This document shows positions 48,210-61,212 of a stretch of DNA of 64,000 bases, piece by piece. Position 1 is the first letter of the stretch, and each line of letters starts with the position of its first letter. The stretch is taken from the NCBI GenBank assembly GCA_026874595.1, contig CM049316.1:60335676-60399675 (forward strand), in the 5' to 3' direction. Source of the stretch: Sipunculus nudus. Taxonomy: Eukaryota > Annelida > Sipuncula > Golfingiida > Sipunculidae. The notes below the pieces were generated by a model. That model saw nothing but the letters and a program-made list of their open reading frames with translations. It had not been told where the DNA came from and ran no database searches. The position numbers and the translations under genes are program-made.

Positions 48210-48470
48210 GAACTTTCTAAACTTCCACCGAGGAGGTTTTGTTGTCATCCGTGTTTTGTTGTATATCTGTTGGTTGGTTTATTTGTCTGTTAGCAGTTTT
48301 ACAGCTGAAACAATCTTTACGAAACTTGGCTGTTGATAGGGACATTAGCCAGGGATTGGTTAAAATGTGGACCCGACTAAAAATCGGTTTGCTTTGGCAG
48401 GGGTATGCGCTTTAGTTAGGTTTTTCCTTACTCTGATTATATCCCTTTTTTTGCTTATTTTCTTGAAAGT
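48210..48470 (+). repeat. Diverged dispersed repeat, relative of 4430-4745
   Basis: CACCGAGGAGGTTTTGTTGTCATCCGT, a GTTGGTTGGTTTATTTGTCTG run, GAAACTTGGC and GGTTAAAATGTGGACCCGA appear in the order expected for the repeat recognised near 4.5 kb. The right end is lost. Confidence 0.4.
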
Positions 48471-49365
48471 GTGAAAAATGCTGCTTCCTCCGCTGACATG
48501 TTTTTCTTAACAGTGCGTGTGACTTTTTTTAATGATGACTTCCACGAAACTGGAGTCACCATATCTGTTTCGGAACCCATGCCGCGGTAGCCAGTGTACC
48601 CTTGCTTTCAATTATACTCATCCCAAGAGATATCACACGGCCTGTATCTATGACATTGGTTAAGAAAATTGCAACCAATGAACAAAAACGCTGGATATAT
48701 TTAGTGGTGTAATATATCTGATTGTATGCTGAGGAAATTGTATCTGATTTCGAAGCTGGAAGCTATTGCCCGTTCCATGCACGACCTGTCAACCTAATTT
48801 TCTAGATTATCTCCAGATAAGACAAACTTGCAACAGTGACATGTCTCGTACATGTATATCAGTGGTTCATGGCGTTCCTAACAAGTGACCATTGAGTATC
48901 CTCCTTGAATATGAAGCAATGTGACGTAACAGAGCAGCGCGTGCGCGAGGAGAAAACAAGTATCACTGTAAACAGGGGTCGTCAGCTCTTATAAATTGGT
49001 CCCGCGAATGTGGGTGCCTCTTATGTGCGTAAAGTCTACTATGACGTCATCACTGTTCCCTACCATGTTAATTTCATAGGTTGAATGTATAAGATGTCGG
49101 CAGCTTACAATACCGGTATATGAAGTCGCGTGACCTTTGTTAAGTCACCCTGCATGTCAAAGTCTTGGTAATATTTAATTATTATTCTTTGGAAGGTGTA
49201 ATTGCTAAATATGTGCGTGTTTTTGCCTAATATGTGCGAATAAATCGACTTACGTGACACGTGAGTTTACTTTTACTCTTGAAGTCGGCTAAATTTGAAT
49301 TAAAATTACTTCACGCCTACCGTCAATATAGAAACGTCACTCAGCACTTTAATTCGAAGATCATG

Positions 49366-49370
<5 letters not shown>
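48471..49370. other. Unassigned DNA
   Basis: Nothing recognisable. Confidence 0.45.

Positions 49371-49418
<48 letters not shown>
49371..49418. repeat. (GA)n microsatellite
   Basis: About 24 uninterrupted units; the Arg-Glu frame over it is an artefact. Confidence 0.95.
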
Positions 49419-49420
<2 letters not shown>

Positions 49421-49631
49421 AGCAACAGTTGCCTTTTAACTGTGAATCGCTTAATTTGTCAATGTCACAAGCGACCATGTAGTAGTTGTATGTAAACAAA
49501 AGTCAAACATCTGTTCGCTATTGACGGTTTCACGCAGAATCAACTATATTTACATAATTATTTAGAGGAAGCAGTCTGAGAGGAGAATATTGAATCAATC
49601 GTTCTGATCGTTCAAAATAAAAGGAGCTTAG

Positions 49632-49633
<2 letters not shown>

Positions 49634-49706
<73 letters not shown>
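49634..49706. repeat. (AT)n-(CA)n microsatellite
   Basis: About 31 AT units are followed by five CA units. Confidence 0.95.
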
Positions 49707-52700
49707 GACAGTGTGTGTTTGCACAACAACTTCGACACTTTTGGGCGTCTTTTTGAAAAGGTCAGTACAAGAAGTTACAAGGAAAGGACGAGACAAGATG
49801 GAAAATCAACACATAGTTGTACAACAATGTACATGTAGTATGAAAATACAGTACAGTACTTTCAATACATGTATAACTTTAATCGTGTTACCGGGGATTA
49901 GAAAGTTGAAGGAAATGGTCACTTATAGAATACTCATATGACGTCACAAAAATTCAATATGAAAGTGCGTACTTTTCATTTACAAGCTGGTTTGAATTAG
50001 AAAGTTTGAAATAATACTTATTATTATATAATGACGCTTCTACTGGTATATCCTGACTAAATCTCTTAAATTAAAACATCATAAATTTTACATCAATAAA
50101 AGTCTACTGACCTTCGTTGCCCAAACCGAAACGATGTATATGTACATAATTAATTTTGGATAATTTGTATATCCCCAAAATTTGTTTCGTCCAAAATTTG
50201 CGTGCACATGCTTTGGCAAGTACCCTTCAAATTAGCAGATAATAATAGGAACTCTAAGGCATGAAATAATCATTAAAAACGAGCCATTGGGTTTTGGCCA
50301 TGATCGTTAAAAGTGGTCTGGTGCAAATTAAATAAATGAATGATGTGGCGAGAAATTTCCCAGACGAGTGTGGTTCTTAGACCAGCGATTGCCGATTGGG
50401 TTTCTTTAGTTACCAGTTAACCATATTCTGCACTGCAGGAACAAAAAATACTTTAGGCATTTGCCATTCAGCGGCTACTTTTTCGAGTCATTAGACACAA
50501 TTCAGATAACAAATAGTTGGTGTGTGGGTTGGGAGGACCCGGATGACAGGAAGATGAGTCATCAATTTTGAAAGTATCATCTTTCCCATTAACGGAACTG
50601 ATGAAGTCATTACTCATGGACATTTCAAAGTGAGGACCCAAGTCGTGTGACAATAATGCCGACGGACGAGTTGTTGATCATCGGTGTCACTGAGGGGTCC
50701 CTTCTTTAGTAACAGGTTTTTCCGTAATCAGTGAGGACCAGATGTAATGGGTCGGAGTAATGAAGGGGGTCCCTATGAACCTTATTTTTTTTTCAAGTAA
50801 GTTTTCATTGGAAACTTTTTTTATCCTCGCTCCCGGGTGAGACACAACAAAGTGTGGCCCAGGAATCTGGATGGCAAGAATACTTCCGGGAAAACTCGGC
50901 ATGCGGTAGAATCGGTTTATGCTCATATCACTGTCATGTACAAATAATGTGGGAACTCTTTGTACTGAGGTAAAAGGAAGTCATGTTGAATGCATGAAAG
51001 TGATTAGATCGCCTGGATGAACGTAATATATATTTGTGAAATAATTCAAAGAAAAACATACTTAAATGCATGGGAGGAAAAAGTATTTGTGATGACGAAC
51101 TCTCTGTGCCGATATCTTCGATCATTGCCCAAGATCAATCGCGACACTAGCATAAATAGGGTGTCATTTCCTTTGCCACAGTAAAGAAAGGTTTGCGTGT
51201 TCCGGCATCGTTAAAGGCACAAATACTGTGGTGCAAAATTATGGGATATTTTTGTGGAAATAATCATATTGAGCAATTTTCGCGGGTAAAACAACGCCTT
51301 TTCAAACAGCTTGAAATAGGGATAGAATCTCTTCAAGTCGGTGAAAAACATTGTTGAAAAAATTAACTTAAGTTTTTATGATTCGTTTATTACGTGCAGG
51401 TTTAAAAATAGGAAACTACTTTTTGGGGATTACGCGTGTGCATGTTCAAATGCTTTTAGGAGTCGAAACGTGAGCTCTAATGCTGCATTTGTTACTTCTG
51501 GGATTGATGGTGATGACTAGATGTTAAGTAGTGCAAACGAATTGCAACCTTTCGGTACCCAACAAAAGGCCCACTGACCGGATGTCTTGGTTTTCAAAGT
51601 AACCAAACAGGAACTGATTTATAATATACGTTTCATGTTACATTTGATCAGTTTTATTTTTCACTAAAAACTATCATTTTCATTAGTAAAATCTTGGATA
51701 AAGGTCGCCAAGTGGGACAAATGGGGTTACTCCAACAAACCTCAGTTTGCCAATGGTAAATACCACTGGGACCACGCGTCGAACGCTGCCTTCAACTTTT
51801 CAACTCGTATTTCCTAGAGGTTACAAATGCATTATAAGATAAGGATAGAAACAATTCCGGTCTTACAGTGCGTAGCCCTGCGGAGCAACAGATGGTAACA
51901 TACCAAATCATATATCACAGACCAAATAACCCATCAGATATCTCATCATATCTCGTGACCTCCGAATATGATACGTGATTCATTATTCCAGTTAACCTTA
52001 CCGATTATAGTTCCCTCAACGGAGCTTGGGAGGCAAATGATTTTATTTTCAAATTTCTGATTCAATTAAAAAAAATATAAGCTGTAACTGTTCAGCTGAG
52101 ACAAACTCAGCTGCACGTTTAGCTTGAATTATGCATGGGAAACTGTAAACTTGCCACATAAATGTAACTTGCTTGTCTTGAGTCACAAAGTATGGCATTT
52201 TAATGGCTGCCATTTATTGTTATCTTTGATATCGGAATGCCATGTTCACTTTATATTTATACAAATATGGCCCCCTAGCAGAAATCTGGCTGCACAATAA
52301 CATAGACTGGCTCCCTGAGGAAAACGCGAGAAACAAGTTCAATAATATGGACTAGATCCTGCTTAAAATCTGAGAAATACAGAGCAATGTAGATAGGCAT
52401 TCTTACCCTAGTAAATGGCATTTTCTTTCTTGCATGCATTTGTTGACGGACTGCCTATCGCATGTTTACAACTTATTATTTGCTGAGCATGGAACCAGTC
52501 TATAGTCTCCCTCATTTACATACTATAATTGATTTTCATCACGCGTATTCGACTGGCCGATTTTGTGTTGCACGTTCTCCCGTTCTATTTGGCTGGTAGC
52601 TTGTGTTGCATGAAATGCTCGGGCGCGTAGCACAAACTGCCTGAACAGTAAACTGTAGTTGATGGAATTAGTCACGTGATCGGTTCTTTTATGTCACCTA

Positions 52701-55700
52701 CAGCCATGTATACTGGACGTACTACTTGGAATTCATTCTATTGGTTCAAGCTATTGCGCAGATGGGGGCAACTTTCATTTACTCTTCGAAAAGGTACCGA
52801 TCAAATCGGCCTATTTCTGTGATGGTTGGTCTGTTTTGGTTTCGGAAAATAGCATGAACGACGAGGCGTGTAGCCTATTACCCTTTACCCCAGATTAAAT
52901 CAAATGAAAAAAAACATATATGACAAGTATACGCCTAATACAAATCTATGAAATGGCCTAATGAACTCAGGTTTAAAGTGGAAGATGATTTTGATTCAGC
53001 TCTGGATTCTGATTCTAGTCAATCCGGTTCCGTCTCTATTGATACCAACACCACGGAGAGATGCAGCTGATACAATTAAGCTTTGTGTTCACTGTTCGGG
53101 ATATTTTAATGTTACCTTTTACTGTGGCTGGGTTACTCTTTTCGAGGGTTTCATATTGGCGAAAGAGAAAGTATCGCGAAATGAATGTTTCGTCGAAAAG
53201 ACCCCATTTGCCCAGGTGAACAGTCATTTATACTGCATGGAACCACTGGCAGTTCCTGTACATTGACCATGCCTATTGTGCCGAACTTCGAAATGCAACC
53301 AATTGATAGAAAAATAATTACAGATATTTTATGTTGCTCCTGGATTGATATTATTAATAATATTTGATATCATTTACTTTGTCAATAAGAAAACGATTTT
53401 CAACGCGTGCGAAGCTCCTAAAATCCTTATATTAAGATTTTGTGCGCATATTAAATAATAACTTAACTAAGAATATTTATTCAGAATACGGTATTCACCT
53501 TTAGGCGAGATCGCTAAATGGAACCCTCGTGAAACATAGTAGAACTGATAATTACGAAATTTATTCTCGAGAATATATGAAGCCATCTACAATCTATGCA
53601 GGTATTGAATATAGATATAGACACGGACATGAATTTCTGTTCACGCATTATGCATCCGGAGAAACGGAGAGGTTGCTTTTGGTACATCGCCTTTACGCTG
53701 TTTCCTTTGATGTATTCATTTTATCTCCTTCCGTTCCATGAATCTGTTAAGATCAAAGGTTCATCTGGATTCACGTAACTTTTGGGCATTGTTAGGTACT
53801 CCCCTCCACCCCACCCCTGTGTAAGAGCGCATGCTCGGTTAAGCACGAACACAGACCTGAAGTATCTTTATCGGCACCCCGTTAAGATACATATGGTACA
53901 CAGTGTTTTCAGCAATCCACCTAAGATGCAACCCCCTCCTGTTTCAGGGGTAAATGTAAACTGTCAGTGAACTTAGTCTCGGAATGGCTGGGCGATAAAT
54001 GGGCCAAGTGGTCTCTTAACATCACATTCCTAAGACCAAGGATTCGGCTAGGATTGACTTATCTTTTACCCTACAAGCCTGTGCTTCAGATAACCAGACT
54101 AGGGTTATACGTCATACTCAAAGAACGAAACCCAACAACCAGACACGGTTTTGGTATGTTTATCATATTTTCACAAATATCAAGCTTAAAGAAATACGTA
54201 TTTTACGTATAATATTTTAATTGTCACATTTAAAGAACATATAAGAATTAACGGAGGTTGTGTTTTCACTTTTGTTTGTTTTTAGCAGGACTACGCAACA
54301 TGTATACTGAATTAATTTCAATGACAGTTGATGAGACCATTGCCCCTAATATCGTTGGAACCGTTAAGTATGGACACCGAATTAATGTAATGTTTGAATA
54401 TATTAGTTATGTAACAGACCTCTAGATGGCGTGTCAACGCTCTTGAAATTCCTATGGAAAGCTATATGCAGACAGCCTCAGTGGCGACTGGACACGTATT
54501 GTTCGAGAAGAAGCCGACTTAAACTCTTGGGCGGCTAAACACATGTCGCTGAATTATTGTAGGACTGCTTTTTGTTTTTGATCTTTTATTATGTTATCGT
54601 TACGTATCGCATATATCTCGGCCTGGAAAGTTTAATTATGAATTATATTAACGGCAAAGTTTCACAGTATTGCATTATGTCACGGCCTATTATGTGAAGT
54701 AATTAGCTACAACTCACCGTGGAATTGTGCACATAGATTATACATCTGGAAACCACTGGATTTGCCCAGTGTTTAAATCCGCTTCATTTCGAAGGAAACA
54801 TTTGATGAAGTTCAGTGCGCAAATGAAGTTCAGTGCGCGAATAACTGGACCAATGTGTGGAGCAAAATGGGTAATAAAGACCTATTTTTTTCATGGAAAC
54901 ATCACACAATAATCAATATCGTTTGATGGTGTTAAGAACCTATATTTACTCGTTGATTTCTAAATTAATTCTACAGAAGACTATCAGGTATAGGTAGAAG
55001 CATATATGTGACGTATAGAATTCCTTGCTATAACTGGTTTTATTATTTCTCTATTTGTCCATTTTCTGCTGATTTCAATAAAATATAGCAAAAGTAAGCT
55101 TTCTATCTCAAGTGCTGTAAAATATAAGGGTTTACTTTTTATTATCTCCAGTAATTTAAATACTGTATATATATGATAGTTCCTTACATTATTGAAAAGA
55201 CTACCATTGTCTGTATAATCAGTTTAATTATTATCTTTGGTTACATTATAGTCTGTTGTGAGATAGAATAGGTAAGCACTTTTTGCTTACTCTAAAGAGA
55301 ACTTTTCTCTCATAGTCTTTCCCTTATCTTGTGATTGCTTGCTCATGGTATACAGTAATACAAGACACCACAATTACATAAGGTATCAACGACTCGTCCT
55401 TTAATATTACTGAAGACTAATTCCGTTGTACCCCGGGTCCCAGCTGGCAAGCTCATTATAAACAATCGTCCCGCAGTGAACCTGTGTTTGCGCTATTAAT
55501 ACCCGTCATAATTAGCCCCTCTTCTGGGCATATCCAGGATTTGCAGTATTATTTGCAAATTGAGGTATTTTGGTGGAATTTAAAGGCTGCTCTCTCTGCA
55601 GTGCTCCGTTATTGAATGGCGTGGAAGAAAGATTTCCCGAATGCGATAACAAGTTTCCCCGATAAATAGTGAATGTCATGCACCGCGGGATGATTACCAT

Positions 55701-55720
55701 CTTTTCTTAGCCTCTCGCCA
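49707..55720. other. About 6 kb with no recognised element
   Basis: This is the longest repeat-poor stretch. An 18-bp tandem pair (ATGAAGTTCAGTGCGC) lies at 54805-54840. Three minus-strand frames at 50468-51125 and a plus-strand frame at 52961-53266 are the longest open stretches; none has a recognised domain. The last one starts with a hydrophobic, signal-like stretch. I see no splice-bounded exon. Confidence 0.4.
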
Positions 55721-55790
55721 TTGGCGGATCCAGTTTTTAGGAAAAGGAAGGGTTCAACGCAGGATGACCAAGGACAAAACCTAAAAAATG
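55721..55790 (+). mobile_element. MITE family R, 5' fragment
   Basis: TTGGCGGATCCAGTTTTTAG, GGAAAAGGAAGGGTTCAAC and a following CAGGATGACCAAGG match the left half of the R copies near 2.5 kb. The right terminus is missing. Confidence 0.6.
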
Positions 55791-55879
55791 TATTTGATTT
55801 CTTTCTTTCTTTATTGTAGATATTAAATATGGTTGATTTTAAAAATAAATTGACTTTTATTAGTCATAGATCACAGAGT

Positions 55880-56010
55880 TCAACCTGATATTTATTGTTG
55901 ACCTTAATTGACCTGTTTTCAAAGGCCGCACACTGCGCAGCCGATTTCCCATTGTCGATTAGTTGCGGGCTTCAGGAGAGACGTCCAGTGATCATAAGCA
56001 CCATATAAAA
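55880..56010. repeat. TTGACCTTGACCT dispersed repeat, copy 4
   Basis: TATTTATTGTTGACCTTAAT, TTCAAAGGCCGCACACTGCG, GCCGATTTCCCATTGTCG and TTGCGGGCTTC follow the family order. The CATATAAAAGATA block after it is also found after copy 2. Confidence 0.65.
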
Positions 56011-56778
56011 GATACAAGTGATCCGATATAATTGACATGCATGTCAGTTGAATCGATTTACTTAATACTGGATTGTTGTTTGACATTTATAGGCTCCACC
56101 ACCTGCATAAAACCTTTGTCTCCGAAAGACTTAAAAAATAGTCTGTAACCCTCTATAGTATTGTTAGGTCAGACAAGTTAGATGGCCCTTGTCAGCAACT
56201 GCTGTTTATCCAAAGTAAAAAACAGAATCTCGCTCTGCTGCATTGATAAAGAAGCAGGAATTTGGATATTTGTTATAAAGAACGACTCCATGAATTGTTC
56301 ACATTCCTACGTCACAACAAGGAATCGTGCGTTCACAGAGTTAGATGTAGGTGGCGCTGCATGTACCGCCTGGCTTGATTGGATTAGAAACTATCATGTA
56401 CTGCGACTTTCTGTGCACGCATGTCGGTCGTACTGAATGCTAACGACTCATCAAAATAAGTCGGGCATATGACCAAAACAACCACAACGCGCTAAAACCA
56501 GACCATGCAGTTGACATGGTACTCTATTGCTTTATCTTTGTTTATGTCTTGTTTCTTTGTATAGTTCATTTACAACGTACGAGCTGTCTCGCATGAGGAG
56601 AAATGACCTTAGTTCTTGACGTAAGAGTGTCGCCGCAGTATATTTACTGTAACAATAATAATGTAACAGTGAATATATGTAGCCGGAGTCCAAAAACTTA
56701 AGCCAGAATTCTCATAAAAACTGTCGACGGTTCCTGTTCCACAGTGCCACGGTTCACTTACAAGGTCAAAGGTGAGCT
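56011..56778. other. Unassigned DNA
   Basis: The 84-codon frame 56182-56436 is Cys-rich but has no recognised domain or signal peptide. Not accepted as a gene. Confidence 0.4.
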
Positions 56779-56812
56779 TTAAAAAAAAACAAAAAAAAAA
56801 AAAAAAAAAACA
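56779..56812. repeat. Interrupted poly(A) tract
   Basis: Two A runs broken by a C. Confidence 0.9.
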
Positions 56813-57241
56813 CACCCCCTTATAACTTATACCTTATATGAATGGTTTGGCTCTTTTTCAATTGGTATTGAATGAAAAAAAAATTGATGCTGATAACCAG
56901 ACTGCCTCAAAATTTCAATTAATTGTTTCTTTGTTGTTAATCTGATCCTTCTCAAAATATAATCGAAATGATTTCAGAACCGTTTGCGTAAAGATGCTGA
57001 TAGAAAAAGTAATAAACATGATGTCTACAATCGCCGAAGGATCCCAAAGGAAACCTCCATCGCACTCTCCAACTCTCCCCAACCCCCTCAAACCGCCTAT
57101 CCCCCTCTTCCACTACCCCACCCCCTACCCACACACATAAACACACACTTGTTAACCTCAAGTACAGTTATAGTCTATTGAAAAAAGGACTGCTTGGAAA
57201 GGCTATCTTTCAAGAAAATTAGGATAAGGTAACAATTATCA

Positions 57242-57600
57242 GGAGCCCATTTATAACCGGTGACTGTTATACCGACCAAAAGATCAGTTTTGAAAAACCA
57301 GCCGAATATGAGAGATGGAACAAACAGGGGAATAACTGAGCGACAATGGGGGTTCGTTATTGAAGTATACGTCCTTGGACATATGGTTGCAAATAAATAC
57401 TAACCAGGTGTAATCTGTCACCTCTCACTGCTATTGTACCAAAAGGTCTGATTTTGAAACCAGCCATATTGAGGATCTAAAGCTAAAACAATGACAGAAC
57501 CGAGCGATAATGTGGTATTGGTTATGGGGTGTATGACCTTGGGAATAAGGTCAAGGTAAAAATAAATATCAGGTGCAAATCTTGTGTCCTGTTTTGGTGA
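57242..57600. repeat. Diverged ~165-bp tandem repeat, two units and a partial third
   Basis: Units starting near 57242 and 57405 share CACC/GGTGACTGTTATACC-type starts, CCAAAAGRTC, TTTTGAAA, CCAGCC, GAGCGA and ATGACCTTGG/CGTCCTTGG blocks. A third start (CAGGTGCAAATCTTGTGTCC) lies near 57572. Confidence 0.6.
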
Positions 57601-57875
57601 CCTAGCACAAACACGGCCAGAAAATAGTAAAAAAGAGAAAAAAAATGATTCAACCCAAATATTTTATTGATATAGAAAAACCTGGTGGAGGTATGATAAA
57701 TTACGTTTGTGTGCGTCTGACATTTCCTCCCCTTTCCGGTGAAATATTCTAATCAGTGAGATTCAGATAGTGTTATGATCACATAGTCACATGATCTCGT
57801 GAAAAAATTCCGATATATGGCATTCACGAAATCACGTAAAATATGGTCTTTTTCGGTTTCCGACAATGCGTTGTA

Positions 57876-57879
<4 letters not shown>

Positions 57880-57920
<41 letters not shown>

Positions 57921-57977
57921 CAGACAGACAGATAGACAGAGAAACAGACAGATAGACAGAGAGACAGAGAGAGACAG

Positions 57978-58011
<34 letters not shown>

Positions 58012-58047
58012 AGGCAGACAGGTAGACAGAGAGACAGAGATAGACAG

Positions 58048-58103
<56 letters not shown>
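57880..58103. repeat. (GA)n / CAGACAGATAGACAGA compound repeat
   Basis: Three pure GA blocks alternate with two blocks of CAGA/TAGA units (about 57920-57985 and 58011-58050). The two mixed blocks resemble each other, so a larger segment of about 100 bp has duplicated. The Ser/Leu frame on the minus strand is an artefact. Confidence 0.93.
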
Positions 58104-58106
<3 letters not shown>

Positions 58107-60590
58107 ATGAATGAGTTATTTCTCGTTTCATGCTGCCTTGTGTCTGGTAAATATAAATGTCAGCATCGTATGTCTCATCTTATGACATGCCAGGTCCGAT
58201 ACAAAGTGGCCCTTAGGAATATCAATGACATTATTTGATTTCCTGTTTCCTGTAGACGGGAATGGGGATGATCGAGACGTCATGGCAGTTATAATGTCAT
58301 CAGAGAGAACATTTATCGCTGTGACAAACCCTTCATGCATTCCTCAGACAGGCATGAGGCTAAACCTTTAGCTGTAGAGACAAGAAAGGTCTCTTTACAA
58401 GGCCATCCTCCACCTCCAAATATATTTAATGTATAAAAGATTAGTGGGGGCGGAATAAACTATTTCCAGTCGACTGTTCTCACGATAATGGTTATGTGAA
58501 CATGTCACGACATTAGTTTACGACATATATCGTAAATTGGCACTTCCGGCTTGCCATTGAACCTAACGGTATTTTAGTCTTTTATGTGCTTTTTCAGATT
58601 TGCAAATTAACAGAATGATGAATTAATATTATATTAATACCATAATTTATTTTGGAGAACGGATACTAGTATTTAAAATTTAATAAATGCAGAGAAAAAC
58701 AGATTGACACGCATGTAGTGGGATATTGGACTAATCCATCAATTATATGCTGACGTGATTAAAATTTCTCTTTTCATTTTGACAGTTCAGGATGTGATAG
58801 ATGTTGTGGATAGAAATCTAAATTTCGGAGTGTTTATGATAATACAAATTAGTTTTTATTTTTCGTTTGACAGTGTCATTTAGTCTCATGCATGCCACTG
58901 ACACATACGTATTTTCGATGGGCTGCATGGCTGACAAAAAGTCTTTCTCCCTTTGATCAAATGAATATTAATATAAAGTAGCAGATTCAATAAGTTCCAA
59001 AGTGAAACATTTAAAAAACCTCGGGATTTTTTTTAAACCTCGGGATTTATGAATGGTGGCAGGATTGAGTTATATCTGAAAGAAATCCTTTTAATTCAAG
59101 TAAATAAAAAAATCCAAGAAAAATGCCGTTCACAGCAAGAAGATCAGGCGGTAACGAAGTTTTGATCGTGCAAAGACAGGAATTTAGAAGATCAAGGAAA
59201 AAACGAAATTCGCCCTCATGCGAATTGATAGGATAGGATACATCCCACACAGCCTGGTAAAAGTAGTTAGTCCATGTACCAGAGAGAGTGTATTATGTCA
59301 CGCTTTAGCAAGTGACGGTATCTACAGGCCCGGTCATTACATTAAAGCCTTGGCGAGAAAAAGACGCAAAGACGTGACGTGGGGAATGACCGACTAATTC
59401 GCAGGGCGAGGAGACTCCACTTTATGGCGAGCTGAGCATTTCAAAGTTCATTTCCTTGATAAGCACATCAGGAAGGGTGGCAGCGTATACCCGCTACCCC
59501 TGGATTCCAAAGTATTGGGCTCAAGAGCAGGTCTTATCTGAGACAGACCTTTGCTAATGGGGCCCGGGGAAGATACTGATGGTTGATGTCTGACGAGCCA
59601 GCGGAGGGGGAAGCCGTGGTGATTTGTGACACCTTCTCCGCCCTTGCAGGCCGGCGTCACTCCGCGGTGAGGTTTTAGGATCAACTGCCGGAGATAAGGC
59701 CGTTACCACAAAGTCATGCACCTCAGAAGAAAACCCCTTTTCTTCAAAGACTGTTTATCTTATCTTCATCCGGGTCTTATTACAGTGTGGTGAGAGTAAA
59801 TCCTTCACTCCTATACTCTTTTTACGTTTTCTGTAGGCGAGAGATTACCACTTTTAGTTTACTGATATATCATTTCCCATTCTCATGCTGAAACGCAAGG
59901 ACTCCTGTCCGTTCAAATACAGATGATGACATATAATTTATTTTAAATAGCGATATATTTCATATGAACTTTTTTATCGTTAGTTGCTTATAAGATAAAA
60001 AACATACGGTCTCTGTCAAATATTAACAAATATAAATAAGTAAGTGTCCTAGACAGATATCCGCTCTATGTAAGACTGATAAGCTAGTATAGGCCTACAT
60101 AACATTATATATCAAATGTCGTTGTGCCGGACTCTACCAATAAGTGTCCTTTGTTAAGACAGGTGTCTTTATTTTAGTAGGGAAGTTTATTGTATTTAAA
60201 TATTATTATTATTTGACTGATTCTATTGAGCTAATATAAAAAACTGCATGACTTTACATGTATATGTACTTAGAAATAAGATCTTGTGGGACCTGTAATA
60301 AATCTTCTCCACCAACCTGGGGCCCCCATTTGGTAAAGACTTACACTGAATGTAAGGGTTGGTACATCGATGAAGAAAAAAAAACATAGTTAGTTATATA
60401 TAGCATCTCTGATATTAAAACTAATGGTCTGTTTTATTTTTTTTAACGACGAGAATCATGTAATAGCCTCTAGCTTGTAAACCTGTATATACATTTTCGA
60501 AAACTCTCACAGTAACCCTAACACAAAAGACAATCATTTATTCACACGCTCGCCGAAAAGGGACATTACCACACCGCGCAGACTCGGAGA
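58104..60590. other. Unassigned DNA
   Basis: A GC-richer block at 59460-59700 has a 78-codon minus-strand frame (59448-59684) with no recognised domain. The rest is AT-rich with nothing recognisable. Confidence 0.4.
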
Positions 60591-61212
60591 GAAGAAGAAG
60601 AAGAAGAAAGTTTATTCTGGAAATAAAGGCCACAGGCCCATAGTTCCTATCAACATTTACAAGTCTTATTATATAAGCAAAAATGGAGAGTTCACAGTTA
60701 TGATCAATTTTAATTTAAATTGTAAACAAACAATCAAACAAACAACAAACAAAGAATAATATTAATAAATAAATAAACATCTAACCAAGTAACACTGTAT
60801 CTTAAAACTAAGTATGGAATAAGAAATGATAAAATAACCAGTTTGCAAATACATAAGAATAATAGTAATAGTAATAATAATAGTAATAACTATTAAAATA
60901 ATAATCTATAATCAATAGACATCCTTAACTTCAATTTTACATGCTATTAAAAGATAATTTCCAATACCAAATTCAAGCACTTACACAACTAAAATATATA
61001 CATGTACATGCAAGACATTTTACTTCTAATATGTCTCATTTTTTAATATAACTATACTTTCCTTTATTAACCTTAATCTATTAACCTCTAGTCAAGCAAT
61101 ATACATATTCAAACCAATATATTTATATGTATATACTTTCTACTGACTATTGCTGAATGGATTGAATCGGGCAAGGGATCATTTCTTTAAAATATTTACA
61201 GTTTTAATATCT
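60591..61212 (-). other. LINE-B 3' UTR and (CTT)n tail
   Basis: On the minus strand the UTR is AT-rich and ends with GGCCTGTGGCC (60628-60638), then AATAAA (60611-60616) and six or so CTT/TTC units. The tail is a trinucleotide rather than poly(A), as in several LINE clades. Confidence 0.8.

Noticed and set aside
50468-51125. Three consecutive minus-strand frames, considered as a decayed gene
   Set aside because: They contain short GTGAGGACC-like repeats but no recognisable domain or splice sites linking them.
57877-58131. Ser/Leu frame on the minus strand
   Set aside because: Read-through of a GA/CAGA microsatellite.
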